A stretch of DNA of 64,000 nucleotides from CALOAD01 sp942491415 (GCA_942491415.1 CALOAD010000022.1:62001-126000); one strand, 5' to 3'; counted from the first letter of the stretch, positions 53,296 to 63,333 are shown. The notes: generated by a model from the sequence alone, not told the origin. Numbers and translations are program-made.

Positions 53296-55401
53296 TTAAA
53301 AATTAAATTTTGGCTCAACTGATTTTACAAAACTTTTTAGTTTTTGAAGACCGCCGGTGAAGGAAATTACTTCGCCCTCTGTTTTGCTATAATTCCAGTC
53401 TTTTGCGAATTGCCTGACAAATGTTTGGGCAATTTTTTTATTTGAGAAAGCTAAAAGACATTCATTATTTCCCCTTTTAAACCTTTCTCTACGTCCCTCA
53501 TGATATTTAATAAGTTTATAGAATCCAAGCAAACGCTTTAAACTTTGAATGTTTTTCTTTGAGTTTTCCAGTTCTATAAATTGTGGTTTACCATCTTTTT
53601 TGACCATTGCTTTAAGTTTAATGTCTTCATTTTTATTGATATTTTTAAGGATTGCTTTTATCGATCTACTGCGGAATTTAATTTTATCTAAATCATAATT
53701 TTCCATATCTTTTGAGAATGCTGATTCAAGACCTATCATTTTTTCCAGCTTTGATGTAGCAGAAGCATATTCTAAAATATCTTCGGTTATAATTTCATTT
53801 GTGCGTTTATAATCTGATCTTAATCCTTTTTCAACGTTTTGTTCAAGACCTACAGCACTCCAGTTAGCAGAACCGATAACAACTTCTTCATCATCAAAAA
53901 CAGCCAGTTTTGTATGTAATCTTTGTCCGATAGATTCATTTACATTGAAAGTTCTAGCAGGAACGCCCGCACTTTCAAGAGCTTCAAAAGCTTTTCGACA
54001 ATATGGAAATTCTTCTATAATATCAGGTGATATTAATATTTGAACCTCAAAAGGTCTGCCTCCTTCTTTAGATTCGTTGACTCTTTCTATGATCATATTT
54101 GTTATTTCTTTGTGAGTTAACACGAATAAAGAAGCTTTTAAAGATTTGGCATCTTGTAGTCTTTCTTTAATATAAGTACTTATTTCACTACCTTTTTCAT
54201 TTTCATTAGAAAGCTTAATTTCTCTAGGAGTGTTTGTTAATACTTTTATAGCAGGTTTTTCTGTTGGATTGACTTCAACCATATCAAGTCTACCTTCTTT
54301 AAAACGGTTCCTATCTTCAGGATTATTAAATAATTCACCTACCATTTGCATATATTCAATATTTTCAGGTTTAATTTTCTTTTTAGCGTTTGAATAGTTA
54401 ACACGATCAGCTTCTGTTAAAGGACCTTCAATAAGCTTTGTAGCTCCGAGTCTTTGCCAAGCAAATTTCCAATCTTTGTTAAAAATATCATTAATTATAT
54501 TATCTACTTCACTACTTTTGTAAGGTGTACCTTTTTTGTATTCTCTGGTTTCCAGAGCAACACAACAATCATGATTCGCACTGGAATGAGTTCCCCAGTT
54601 CATCCCGCCTACGATAGCTTTTTCTCCGTCAACCGCAAGCATTTTAACATGTTGAAGGTTAGCACCTTTTTGGTTTGCACGAGGGTAAGGGACAACATCA
54701 ATGCCATTTTCTTTTAAATAACGAACCATTTTAATATTGTTATATTGTCTATATCTATCTTTTTCTTTAACCAACCCTTTTTTAATCAAATCAGAATCAA
54801 CAAAGTCATGAGTTCTTTCTTTTTCCCCAGCACCGTTAATTCCCCATTTATGAACATCTAAAATAACCTGAACTTTTAATTCAGGGTTAGCTTTTTTCTT
54901 CTCAATCATTGTAGATAAAAGTTTTTGTTGTTGCTCCCAGCCCGGAACAACTTCAGCACCGTTTGAGGGCCAAATATCTCCGTCTACGTCAAGGTTTTGA
55001 AATTCAAACATTTCAACCTGAATAGATTTTTTAGCGTTTGAGACATATTCTAGGGTTTTATCAAAAATTTGTTCAGCATCTATTAGTGATGTTACTTTTG
55101 TTTTTCCTACATTTGCAGTTACACTTTTCTCGGGAATAACTCCTTGAAGTGGTGCTAAATGTTTCATATACTGCAGTATATAGTCATTTACGCTCATTCC
55201 AAGTTTATTAGCGTAATTTACAAGCTTTGCTCCTAAATCTTGAGAAACCTCTACATTTACAGGTTTTTGACCCTGCTGAACAGGATGTAAGACTTTAGGC
55301 AATGATGCTTGGCAAGTTTCTTTTCTTTTTGATCCGAAGAATGCTATATTATTGTTCTTTTGAACTGAATTTTGCTGAAAGAAATTCAGATTTGAAATCA
55401 T
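53296..55401 (-). CDS. Phospholipase D-family protein with two HKD motifs
   Basis: A 701-residue protein with two PLD active sites: H251-V-K...D in HVKMLAVDGEKAIVGG and H496-T-K...D in HTKLAVFDDEEVVIGS, each followed by [MA]NW. The N-terminus is disordered and contains IAFFG (19-23), then a CopG/ParD-like helix region (VEVSQDLGAKLVNYANKLG). PLD proteins cut phosphodiester bonds in phospholipids or nucleic acids. The gene lies 18 bases upstream of the exonuclease gene on the same strand, so they form one operon. Confidence 0.88.
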   Translation of the reverse strand: MISNLNFFQQNSVQKNNNIAFFGSKRKETCQASLPKVLHPVQQGQKPVNVEVSQDLGAKLVNYANKLGMSVNDYILQYMKHLAPLQGVIPEKSVTANVGKTKVTSLIDAEQIFDKTLEYVSNAKKSIQVEMFEFQNLDVDGDIWPSNGAEVVPGWEQQQKLLSTMIEKKKANPELKVQVILDVHKWGINGAGEKERTHDFVDSDLIKKGLVKEKDRYRQYNNIKMVRYLKENGIDVVPYPRANQKGANLQHVKMLAVDGEKAIVGGMNWGTHSSANHDCCVALETREYKKGTPYKSSEVDNIINDIFNKDWKFAWQRLGATKLIEGPLTEADRVNYSNAKKKIKPENIEYMQMVGELFNNPEDRNRFKEGRLDMVEVNPTEKPAIKVLTNTPREIKLSNENEKGSEISTYIKERLQDAKSLKASLFVLTHKEITNMIIERVNESKEGGRPFEVQILISPDIIEEFPYCRKAFEALESAGVPARTFNVNESIGQRLHTKLAVFDDEEVVIGSANWSAVGLEQNVEKGLRSDYKRTNEIITEDILEYASATSKLEKMIGLESAFSKDMENYDLDKIKFRSRSIKAILKNINKNEDIKLKAMVKKDGKPQFIELENSKKNIQSLKRLLGFYKLIKYHEGRRERFKRGNNECLLAFSNKKIAQTFVRQFAKDWNYSKTEGEVISFTGGLQKLKSFVKSVEPKFNF

Positions 55402-55758
55402 TTTATTGACCTATCTATAAAAAATATTCATTATGTTTTTTAAAAAAAAATACAAGTAAAAATTGCCAATAATGGTTTCTTTTTTTAGGCTTTGTTACAT
55501 AAAAACACATGTTAAAATTTATAAATTCATTTTGTTTTTTAAAGTTATATTTTGATTAATTTTTCAATGATTTTTGTAAAAAAATGTGACGTTATATTTA
55601 GTCTTATGAAACTGAGAAATGAAAACCTGTGTCAAAAACAACTTTTATGTGATAATATTATTGAGCACAATAATTCGTTTCATGCTCTCTTGAGAGCTTA
55701 GATATAAATAATAATTGAATTTTTATACAACTAAAGGTGAGTTTTTATAATTCACAGT
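55402..55758. other. Intergenic stretch before rny
   Basis: Divergent promoter region for the phospholipase D gene and rny. AT-rich, with a short dyad GCTCTC-TT-GAGAGC (55684-55697). No gene or RNA is recognised. Confidence 0.4.
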
Positions 55759-57339
55759 GTGTTTTCATATATAGAAACGAGGTATAGGACAATAGGTAAT
55801 TTAATTCCGTTTGCAGTTCCTGTGGTTTTGCTGGTTTTAGCGATAATTTATATAGTTATTTTGCATATAAAAATTGCCGGTAATAATTCTAAAATCAATG
55901 AAATAAAAGAGAACGCTGAAAAACAACTAAAAGAAGTAGATGAAAAAATTGAGCTTCAAAAAAAAGAAGCTGTGATTGCGGCAAAAGAATCTTTGCAATC
56001 ACAAAGACAAGATTTTGACCAAGAAGTTAGAGAGCGAAGATCTGAACTTTCTCGTTTAGAAAATAAACTAACTCAAAAAGAAGATAGATTAGAGTCGAAA
56101 ACTCAATCAGTAACTGACAAAGAACATGATCTAAATAAAAAAATGGATCAACTTGTTGAAAAAGAAGATTATTTGGCAGATTTGGTTGCCAAGCAAATAT
56201 CTGAACTTGAGCGAATTTCAGGGATAACCTCAGAAGAAGCCAAAAAGATTCTTTTAGGTCAACTTGAAAATGACCTTAAGATGGAATATGCTCAGGCTGT
56301 TCGTGAAAACGAAGCTAAAATAAAAGAAGAAGCTAATGTAAAATCAAGAGAAATTTTATCAACTACTATGCAACGATGCGTAATGGATACAGTAGTTGAA
56401 TCTACCGTTTCCGTTGTGAATCTTCCTAACGACGAAATGAAAGGAAGAATCATAGGTAGAGAAGGTAGAAATATTAGAGCGTTAGAAACTGCTACAGGAG
56501 TTGATTTAATCATTGACGATACCCCTGAAGCAGTTGTTTTATCTTGCTTTGATCCTGTGAGAAGAGAAGTTGCAAGAATTGCTCTTGAAAAATTAATTGC
56601 TGATGGTCGTATTCACCCTGTCAGAATTGAAGAAATGGTTGAAAAATCTCGTGAAGAGATTGAAGAAAAACTTCTAAAAGAAGGTGAAGCTGCGGCTTTA
56701 GAGCTTGGTGTTATGAATCTTCACTTAGAAGAAATAAAAACGCTTGGTAGGCTTTATTATAGAACCAGTTACGGACAAAATGTCCTTAAACATTCTATTG
56801 AAGTTGGTCAAATTGCCGGCATGTTAGCTGCAGAGCTTGGTTCTGATATTGAACTGGCTAAAAGAGCCGGTTTATTGCATGACATCGGAAAAGCTTTAGA
56901 CCAAACTCGTGATGGTACGCACATAGAGCTAGGTGTTGAATTTGCAAGACGCTACGGCGAAAAAGAAGCTGTAGTGCACGCAATCGAAGCTCACCATGAT
57001 GATGTTGCCGCTAATACTGTTGAAGCTGTGCTAATTAAAATAGCTGATGCAATGAGCGCAGGTCGTCCGGGTGCAAGACGTGATACATTAGAAATTTACA
57101 TTAAGAGAATTCAAAAACTTGAAGAAATAGCTACAAGTTTTGAAGGAATAAAAAGATCCTTTGCCGTCCAATCAGGGCGTGAAGTTAGAGTTCTTGTTCA
57201 ACCGACAGTATTTGATGATGCAGGTGCGAGTAAATTAGCTCGTGATATTGCAAAACGTATAGAATCAGAGCTTGATTATCCGGGACAAATAAGAGTAACG
57301 GTTGTGCGAGAAATGAGAGCTACAGAAATAGCAAAATAA
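55759..57339 (+). CDS. rny: Ribonuclease Y
   Basis: A 526-residue membrane-anchored endoribonuclease. It has an N-terminal helix (about 17-37), a long coiled coil (40-200), a KH domain with NDEMKGRIIGREGRNIRALE near 215-280 and an HD domain with AGLLHDIGKA (about 375). It starts mRNA decay. The only start in frame before the membrane segment is GTG 55759, without a clear SD. It overlaps ymdB-like by one base (TAATG), the usual rny-ymdB pairing. Confidence 0.93.
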   Translation: MFSYIETRYRTIGNLIPFAVPVVLLVLAIIYIVILHIKIAGNNSKINEIKENAEKQLKEVDEKIELQKKEAVIAAKESLQSQRQDFDQEVRERRSELSRLENKLTQKEDRLESKTQSVTDKEHDLNKKMDQLVEKEDYLADLVAKQISELERISGITSEEAKKILLGQLENDLKMEYAQAVRENEAKIKEEANVKSREILSTTMQRCVMDTVVESTVSVVNLPNDEMKGRIIGREGRNIRALETATGVDLIIDDTPEAVVLSCFDPVRREVARIALEKLIADGRIHPVRIEEMVEKSREEIEEKLLKEGEAAALELGVMNLHLEEIKTLGRLYYRTSYGQNVLKHSIEVGQIAGMLAAELGSDIELAKRAGLLHDIGKALDQTRDGTHIELGVEFARRYGEKEAVVHAIEAHHDDVAANTVEAVLIKIADAMSAGRPGARRDTLEIYIKRIQKLEEIATSFEGIKRSFAVQSGREVRVLVQPTVFDDAGASKLARDIAKRIESELDYPGQIRVTVVREMRATEIAK

Positions 57340-58154
57340 TGAATGACTGCATCAAAATTTTATTCATAGGTGATATAGTCGGCAGACCCGGTCGAAGAAT
57401 AGTTGAAGACTATCTTTCGGAAAAAGGGTCTGTTGACTCTTATGATTTTGTAATAGCAAATGTAGAAAATGCCTCTCATGGATTTGGATTAACTAAAAGA
57501 AATCACGATCAGCTTTCTGAATGTGGAATTGATGCTTTTACTTCAGGTAACCATATTTGGGATAGAAAAGAAATTTTTGATTATATTGACCAGTCTCAAA
57601 AACTTGTAAGACCTTTAAATTATACAAATGAAGTACCGGGAGTCGGTTCAAGGATTTTTGAATCAAAAGATTTTTCGATAGGAGTTATTAGTCTTTTAGG
57701 TCAGGTTTTTATGAACTCTATAACATCACCTTGGCAAATAATTGAAGCTGAAATTAAAAAACTAAAAGAAAAAACGTCTATAATTATAATTGATTTTCAT
57801 GCCGAAGCGACGGCAGAGAAAGTTTCATTTGGATATTATGCAGATACGCTTGGTGTAAGTGCTGTTTTAGGCACTCATACACACGTTCAAACTGCTGATG
57901 AAAAAGTATTAACAAACGGATGTGCTTATATTACCGATGCCGGTTTTTGTGGAGCTAGTGAAGGGGTAATAGGAATGGATATCAAAAGTTCCTTTAAAAG
58001 ACTTAAAACAGGACTTCCCGAAAGATTTGATGTAGCCCCAATGGACAAAGCCGAGTTAAATGGTGTAAAAATATTATTAGATAGACATTCAGGAAAAGCA
58101 TGTTGTATTGAAAGAATTAAGTATTATAAAGATTTTAGTGAGGATAGAGAATAA
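57339..58154 (+). CDS. ymdB: YmdB/TIGR00282 family metallophosphoesterase
   Basis: A 271-residue enzyme with dinuclear metal sites: GDIVGRPGRRIV, NVENASHGFGL, SGNHIWD, DFHAEATAEK and VLGTHTHVQTADE. The family acts as a 2',3'-cyclic nucleotide phosphodiesterase and is genetically linked to RNase Y. The ATG overlaps the rny stop, so the two are translationally coupled. Confidence 0.93.
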   Translation: MNDCIKILFIGDIVGRPGRRIVEDYLSEKGSVDSYDFVIANVENASHGFGLTKRNHDQLSECGIDAFTSGNHIWDRKEIFDYIDQSQKLVRPLNYTNEVPGVGSRIFESKDFSIGVISLLGQVFMNSITSPWQIIEAEIKKLKEKTSIIIIDFHAEATAEKVSFGYYADTLGVSAVLGTHTHVQTADEKVLTNGCAYITDAGFCGASEGVIGMDIKSSFKRLKTGLPERFDVAPMDKAELNGVKILLDRHSGKACCIERIKYYKDFSEDRE

Positions 58155-58169
58155 TGAAAGGATAAAGTA

Positions 58170-59036
58170 GTGAAGACAGATCTGCATATTCACAGCACAT
58201 ACTCAGATGGTAGTTTTACACCTGAGCTGCTGGTTGAAACTGCGTTAGAGCAAGATCTTTCAGTTATATCAATAACTGATCATGATAATGTTCTGGCATT
58301 CGAGCATGCAAAAGCACATGCCGAAAAAATAGCCCAAGAAAAAAATGAGCCTGTTTTAGAGATAATTCCCGGAGTAGAAATAAACACTATTTGGGACGGT
58401 AAAGAGATTCATATATTAGGTTATTTTATGAATTCTGAGTCTAAACCTTTTCAAGATATGCTTAAATATCAACAACATGCCAGAGTTGAGCAAACTATAC
58501 AAATTCTTGACTTGCTCAAGAAAAAAGCAGGTATAAATATAGAATTTGATACATTGAAAGCTTTAGTTGCTGAAGGTGGTAGTATTGGACGACCGCATAT
58601 TGCAAAAACCATTGTAAAAGCAGGAGGTACTCGAAATGTTTCCGAGGCTTACAATAAATATATTAATGACGATTCTCCCGTTTATATGAGAAGGAAGACT
58701 GTTTCTCCACATGAAGCAGTAGAGACAATCTACGAAGCTTCAGGCATACCGGTAATCGCTCATCCTTGTGATCTTGAAAAGTCAGAAGATCTTATAAAAG
58801 AATTAATGAATTATGGGCTGCGAGGAATTGAAGCTTATCACAGAAAGCATTCACCTGCTATGGTTGAGTATTACTCAAGTATGGCGGAAAGATTAGGACT
58901 TATTGTAACAGGGGGTTCTGACTTCCATAGTCCAAATCTTAGTGGTCAAATCTTTATGGGTAAAAACTTTATCCCTGAAAGAGTTGTGGACGAATTAAAA
59001 AAAGAAAAAAACAGAATTGCTATAGCAATAGGTTAA
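58170..59036 (+). CDS. PHP-domain phosphoesterase (RNase AM/TrpH-like)
   Basis: A 288-residue PHP-family enzyme with metal motifs DLHIHSTYSDG (4-14), SITDHDN, EINTIW, PVIAHPCDL and GSDFHSPN. Relatives (YciV/RNase AM) remove nucleotides from 5' ends of RNA or hydrolyse pAp. The start is GTG 58170. It forms an operon with rny and ymdB, which suits an RNA or nucleotide turnover role. It ends in a strong terminator. Confidence 0.88.
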   Translation: MKTDLHIHSTYSDGSFTPELLVETALEQDLSVISITDHDNVLAFEHAKAHAEKIAQEKNEPVLEIIPGVEINTIWDGKEIHILGYFMNSESKPFQDMLKYQQHARVEQTIQILDLLKKKAGINIEFDTLKALVAEGGSIGRPHIAKTIVKAGGTRNVSEAYNKYINDDSPVYMRRKTVSPHEAVETIYEASGIPVIAHPCDLEKSEDLIKELMNYGLRGIEAYHRKHSPAMVEYYSSMAERLGLIVTGGSDFHSPNLSGQIFMGKNFIPERVVDELKKEKNRIAIAIG

Positions 59037-59062
59037 ATTAATTAATTTATAGAAACAGCACT

Positions 59063-59092
59063 AAAAAAGGACGTTGTAACGTCCTTTTTTTA
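59063..59092 (+). terminator. Terminator of the rny operon
   Basis: Stem AAAAAAGGACGTT/AACGTCCTTTTTT with a minimal loop and a T run, 27 bases after the PHP gene. The rest of 59037-59357 has no sure gene; a 44-codon minus-strand frame (59123-59257, GTG start, coiled-coil-like) lacks a usable SD. Confidence 0.9.
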
Positions 59093-59357
59093 TTTAAAAT
59101 AAATTAGCGTTTTTTTGACTGATTATTTTTTTATTATTTCAACATCTTCTTTTATAACCTTAATCTGGTGAAAAAGATCATCGATAGAATCTTTTAAGTC
59201 ATTTTTAATTGTTTGAAGAACGTTTACGGCTTTTTTCAATAAATTTTTACTTAACACCTTTCTTTATTGAAAACGGCGCATATTCTATACCTTGCTTTAA
59301 AATATGTACCCTTATCCAAAAGTCAATAAAATTTATAGCCGTGCCATTTTGTACTTT

Positions 59358-60410
59358 TTAGTTAATATACTCGTGTAAATGTTTAATCTCTCGAGATGCC
59401 CTTAATTTTTTAATTGCAGTATCTTCAACTTGACGAATTCTCTCTTTTGAAAATCCAAACATCCGCCCTAGTTCTTCTAAAGTTTTTTCAGAAGAATCTC
59501 CCAATCCAAATCTTTCTTCTAAAATTCTTTTTTCACGTTCAGTTAAAACTGACATTGCTTCTAATATATCGCAATGCAAAAGAGATTTTACGGCTTTTTG
59601 ATGAGGACTTGCATTAGGCTCATCAGGAACATAATCTTCAAGGAAAAGATCTTCTCCTATTGGCATATCAAGACTTATAGGCTCTCTTTGCATGGCTTTT
59701 TTAATATTGGCTATTTTATCAGATGCCATTTGCATTTTTTCACCTAATTCTTCCAATGTAGCTTCTCTGCCCAGCATTAAGGATAAATCCAAAGAATGTT
59801 TTTTTAATTGACGAATTTTATCTGACATGTGAACCGGTATTCTTATTGTCCTTGAACAATTTGCGATTGACCTGATGATGGTTTGTCTTATCCACCAAGT
59901 TGCATAGGTACTAAATTTGAAACCTTTACGATAATCAAAACGTTCAGCAGCTCGCATAAGCCCCAGGCTTCCTTCTTGTACTAAATCCATGAATAAAACT
60001 CCCTGTCCGACATATTTTTTAGCTATACTTACAACGAGTCTTAAATTTGCCTGCACAAGTCTGTTTTTTGCTCTTTTTGCTTCTATCTTACTTCCTTCTC
60101 TTATTTTTTTACCTATTTCAATCTCTTCACTAGCTGAGAGCATTTTTTTGCGACCAATATCTCTAAGGTACATTTGAAGGATATCATCTGATTTAAATTC
60201 ACGTTCGATCGTTTTTTTTCGTTTTACAACGATTGGTTTATCCAGGTGTTCTTCATCTTCAACAGGTTCTTCTACAAACTTTAATTCTTCTTTTTTTACC
60301 GGAATTCCCAAGGTTGAAGTGATGTCATAATCTTCATGATCTTCTAAATCGATTAAATAATCGTAATCGAGTCCTTGATCTTTTTCTTTTACTTTTGCTT
60401 TTTTTGCCAT
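59358..60410 (-). CDS. rpoD: Primary RNA polymerase sigma factor (sigma-70)
   Basis: A 350-residue sigma factor without the long region 1.1 of proteobacterial RpoD. Region 1.2 starts DDILQMYLRDIGRK. Region 2 has RLVVSIAKKYVGQG and FKFSTYATWWIRQTIIRSIA (2.3-2.4), which read the -10 element. Region 3 has IRIPVHM. Region 4 has EERFGLGDSSEKTLEELG and FSKERIRQVE (4.2). The N-terminal 70 residues are acidic. Motif content fits a group 1 factor; a group 2 paralogue cannot be excluded. Confidence 0.9.
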   Translation of the reverse strand: MAKKAKVKEKDQGLDYDYLIDLEDHEDYDITSTLGIPVKKEELKFVEEPVEDEEHLDKPIVVKRKKTIEREFKSDDILQMYLRDIGRKKMLSASEEIEIGKKIREGSKIEAKRAKNRLVQANLRLVVSIAKKYVGQGVLFMDLVQEGSLGLMRAAERFDYRKGFKFSTYATWWIRQTIIRSIANCSRTIRIPVHMSDKIRQLKKHSLDLSLMLGREATLEELGEKMQMASDKIANIKKAMQREPISLDMPIGEDLFLEDYVPDEPNASPHQKAVKSLLHCDILEAMSVLTEREKRILEERFGLGDSSEKTLEELGRMFGFSKERIRQVEDTAIKKLRASREIKHLHEYIN

Positions 60411-60841
60411 GGATTGTTTCCTTCAATCTTTAATTTTAAATTCAGCTAATATAAAACTGAAAATTTTATTTCAGTTTTATATGATTTTAGATGAACTGCT
60501 TTTGTAACCTAACATACCCCGTGTATATATTTATACAAAGACACTTAACAAACCTGACGATAGGCTGTTAAATTTGTTTCGTTGTTTTGTAAAAATAGCA
60601 ATAAAAAACTTAATTTGTCATTAAGTTATGAAACTAAAAGCTATTCTAAACATCTATAAATACATAAATATTCTTTATAATTAACAATTTAAAAAATGTT
60701 TTTAGCATATGACAAATACGAGTTATCCCTTAAATATATACACTTGTCCGATGACAAAATTTTATTTTATTTTGCAAACATTCATGTTTATAGTATTTTT
60801 TTATTATAGGTGTTAGATAAACCAAAGAAGGTACAATAGTA
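60411..60841. other. Divergent intergenic region, rpoD and kor operon
   Basis: No gene is seen. A nested dyad lies at 60594-60645: AACTTAAT/ATTAAGTT (60607-60614, 60620-60627) enclosed by AATAGC/GCTATT (60594-60599, 60640-60645). It may be a regulatory structure between the two divergent genes. No clear -35/-10 pair can be chosen. Confidence 0.4.
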
Positions 60842-61945
60842 ATGGTCAAAAAACTAATCACAGAAGACACAAAAGCGTTTATGACCGGAAATGAAGTCAT
60901 TGCACACGCAGCAGTTGCAGCAGGTGCTGAATTCATGTACGGTTATCCTATTACGCCTCAAAACGAGATCATGCACACCTGGTGTAAGCTTCTTCCTAAA
61001 ACAGAAGCTGGATTCCTACAAACAGAAGATGAGATCTCAGCTGGATTCTCTACTATTGGCGGTATTTTAGCCGGCAAGAAAGCTTTTACAGCTACAGCAG
61101 GTCCCGGTAATGTTATCATGCAAGATGCTATGTCAATGGCAGAAATGATGAGAATACCTTTTGTTTGCGCGGTGATGCAAAGGGGTGGTCCTAGTACTGC
61201 AACTGTTATTTATGCTCAACAAGAAACTACATTAACTTGTTTCGGCGGAAACGGTGAAGGATTCAGGATCGTTTACTCTACAGCAGGTCATCAAGACTTG
61301 TACGATTATACAATTAAAGCATTCAACACAGCTTGGAAATACAGATTCCCAACTTATGTCCTAGCTGATGGCTATCAAGGAAAAATGAGAGAGCCTGTGG
61401 TTATGTATGACCCTAACTCTAGAGGCATTGATATGCTTCCTGCCATTCCTTCATTAAGAGGCGAAGGTGTTGCAGGTGTTGACAGAAAACCTGTCCATCT
61501 AAGAAATACTTTTAACTTAGAAGAAGAGTTAATGGAAGTTTTAGAGGGCTACAAGAAAGAATTCGAAGAACTTACTCCTGAAATTGCTGAATTCAAAGAA
61601 TATAGAACAGAAGATGCCGAAATACTTATTATTGCTCACGGTATAGTAGCAAGAAGTGCTATGACTGCCATTGATGCATTAAGAAGCAAAGGTGTTAAAG
61701 TTGGTCTATTTAGACCTATAACACTTAGACCTTTAGCCGTTGAACCATTAAGAAATGCTGTTAAAAAAGCTAAACAAGTTCTGTTTACTGAATCAGCTGA
61801 TGGTCAATTCGCTAGAATGGCATTAGAAAAACTTTATGGATTAACCACTCCATACTCAACTTTATTTAAGATGGGTGTTGGCGTAACAGGTAATGATCTT
61901 ATCGAAAAAGTTGAACAAATGATTAAAGAGCCAGCTACTGTTTAG
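60842..61945 (+). CDS. korA: 2-oxoacid:ferredoxin oxidoreductase, alpha subunit
   Basis: A 367-residue subunit. Domain I has FMYGYPITPQNEIMH and TATAGPGNVIMQDAMSMA, and the transketolase-like C-terminal domain II begins near 260 with EILIIAHGIVARSAM. The enzyme oxidises a 2-oxoacid (2-oxoglutarate or a branched-chain oxoacid) with CoA and reduces ferredoxin. GAAGG precedes the ATG. The gene order alpha-beta-gamma-ferredoxin suggests a Kor/Vor type; the substrate cannot be read from sequence alone. Confidence 0.88.
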   Translation: MVKKLITEDTKAFMTGNEVIAHAAVAAGAEFMYGYPITPQNEIMHTWCKLLPKTEAGFLQTEDEISAGFSTIGGILAGKKAFTATAGPGNVIMQDAMSMAEMMRIPFVCAVMQRGGPSTATVIYAQQETTLTCFGGNGEGFRIVYSTAGHQDLYDYTIKAFNTAWKYRFPTYVLADGYQGKMREPVVMYDPNSRGIDMLPAIPSLRGEGVAGVDRKPVHLRNTFNLEEELMEVLEGYKKEFEELTPEIAEFKEYRTEDAEILIIAHGIVARSAMTAIDALRSKGVKVGLFRPITLRPLAVEPLRNAVKKAKQVLFTESADGQFARMALEKLYGLTTPYSTLFKMGVGVTGNDLIEKVEQMIKEPATV

Positions 61946-61973
61946 TAGTTATGGATACTAAAAGGAGATAAAA

Positions 61974-62741
61974 ATGTCAGAAGTATTAACACTTCCTCCA
62001 AATTTACCAAAATCACAAAACCCTGATGTAGGAGCAAGTAAGTTCTGCCCGGGTTGTGGTCATGGTATGATTCTTAAAACTTTAGCATTTGCTATTGATG
62101 ACTTAAATCTTCAAGATAGAGCTGTATTTGGTTGTGATATCGGTTGCAGTCTTCTAGCTTGGAATTATATGAATATTGACTCTGTACAAACTCACCACGG
62201 TCGTACAACTCCTGTAATATATGGTGTTACAAGAGCTGTGCCTGATACTGTCGGTATTGCTTACATGGGTGATGGCGGTGGTCTTGCTATCGGCTCTCAA
62301 CACCTTGTAAACGCCTCTGTTAGAAATGAAAAAATGCTGGCAGTTATGGTAAACAATACAAACTATGGTATGACCGGTGGTCAAATGGCTCCTACTACAT
62401 TACCGGGGCAAAAAACAGAGACAACACCTTATGGTCGTGATATTGAAACAACCGGAAAACCTGCTAAAGGTGCAGAAATGGTTAATTCAATTGTTGACAG
62501 TGAAAGAGCATATGTAGCAAGAGCTACTGTTAGCAACCTTCGTGCTTTGAGAAGAACATTCAAAAAAGCTTTAACAAACGTTGCTGACGGTCGTGGTTTC
62601 TCTTTTGTAGAAGTACTTTCAATATGTCCGTTAAATTGGAGAACAAATAACGTTGACACTTGGAACCGACTCAAAACAATGGAAGAATTCTTTGAAGTTA
62701 AAGAATTTAACGTTCCTCAAGAAATAGAGGGGGTTAAGTAA
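61974..62741 (+). CDS. korB: 2-oxoacid:ferredoxin oxidoreductase, beta (TPP) subunit
   Basis: A 255-residue thiamine-diphosphate subunit. It has CPGCGHG (C25, C28), then GRTTPVIYGVTRAVPD, the TPP/Mg site GDGGGLAIGSQH and NNTNYGMTGGQ, and the end-domain motif SICPLNW. AAAGGAG precedes the ATG. It overlaps the gamma gene by one base. Confidence 0.9.
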   Translation: MSEVLTLPPNLPKSQNPDVGASKFCPGCGHGMILKTLAFAIDDLNLQDRAVFGCDIGCSLLAWNYMNIDSVQTHHGRTTPVIYGVTRAVPDTVGIAYMGDGGGLAIGSQHLVNASVRNEKMLAVMVNNTNYGMTGGQMAPTTLPGQKTETTPYGRDIETTGKPAKGAEMVNSIVDSERAYVARATVSNLRALRRTFKKALTNVADGRGFSFVEVLSICPLNWRTNNVDTWNRLKTMEEFFEVKEFNVPQEIEGVK

Positions 62742-63304
62742 TGGCTAGAAGTAAGATTGTATTAGCCGGCGAAGGCGGGCACGGAATTCAAAGTGTTGCT
62801 AAAATTCTTGTAGAAGCGGCATATGAAGCAGATAAAAAAGTTCTTTATATCCCTAACTTTGGCGTAGAACAAAGAGGTGGTGTAAGTATTGCTTTTTGTC
62901 AAATTTCAGACGAAGAAATCGGTGAACCAAGATTTTCAAAAGGTGATATCGTTGTAATGTTGTCAGATAGAGCGATTGATCGTTGCTCTTGTTATGTAGA
63001 CGAAAATACAACTGTTATCTACGATTCTTCTATTTGTACACTAAAACCTGAAATGAAGGCTAAAAAAATTATTGGCTTACCGGCTAATAAAATAGCAAAT
63101 GATGAACTTCACGCAAGGGTATTTAACATCATTATTTTAGGCGTTATTCTTCAATCTACAGCTATTGTAAGTATTGAATACGCTAAAAAAGCAATGGAAT
63201 TAGCTCTTGGCAAGAAATTTGATGCTAAACCTGAACTTCGTGATCTCAACTACAAAGCTATGGAACGTGGTATCAACCTAATTACTGATAAAACTACGGT
63301 TTAG
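62741..63304 (+). CDS. korC: 2-oxoacid:ferredoxin oxidoreductase, gamma subunit
   Basis: A 187-residue subunit with the gamma-domain motif LAGEGGHGIQSVAKIL, then PNFGVEQRGGVSIAFCQIS and VVMLSDRAIDR. The overlap with korB (TAATG) and 29 bases to the ferredoxin gene show one operon. Confidence 0.9.
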   Translation: MARSKIVLAGEGGHGIQSVAKILVEAAYEADKKVLYIPNFGVEQRGGVSIAFCQISDEEIGEPRFSKGDIVVMLSDRAIDRCSCYVDENTTVIYDSSICTLKPEMKAKKIIGLPANKIANDELHARVFNIIILGVILQSTAIVSIEYAKKAMELALGKKFDAKPELRDLNYKAMERGINLITDKTTV

Positions 63305-63333
63305 CAAAAAACATCCACAAAGGAGATAACATA

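Noticed and set aside
59123..59257. 44-codon coiled-coil-like frame between the rny operon and rpoD
   Set aside because: Its GTG start sits against the only SD-like bases, leaving no spacer; it may be real but cannot be supported.
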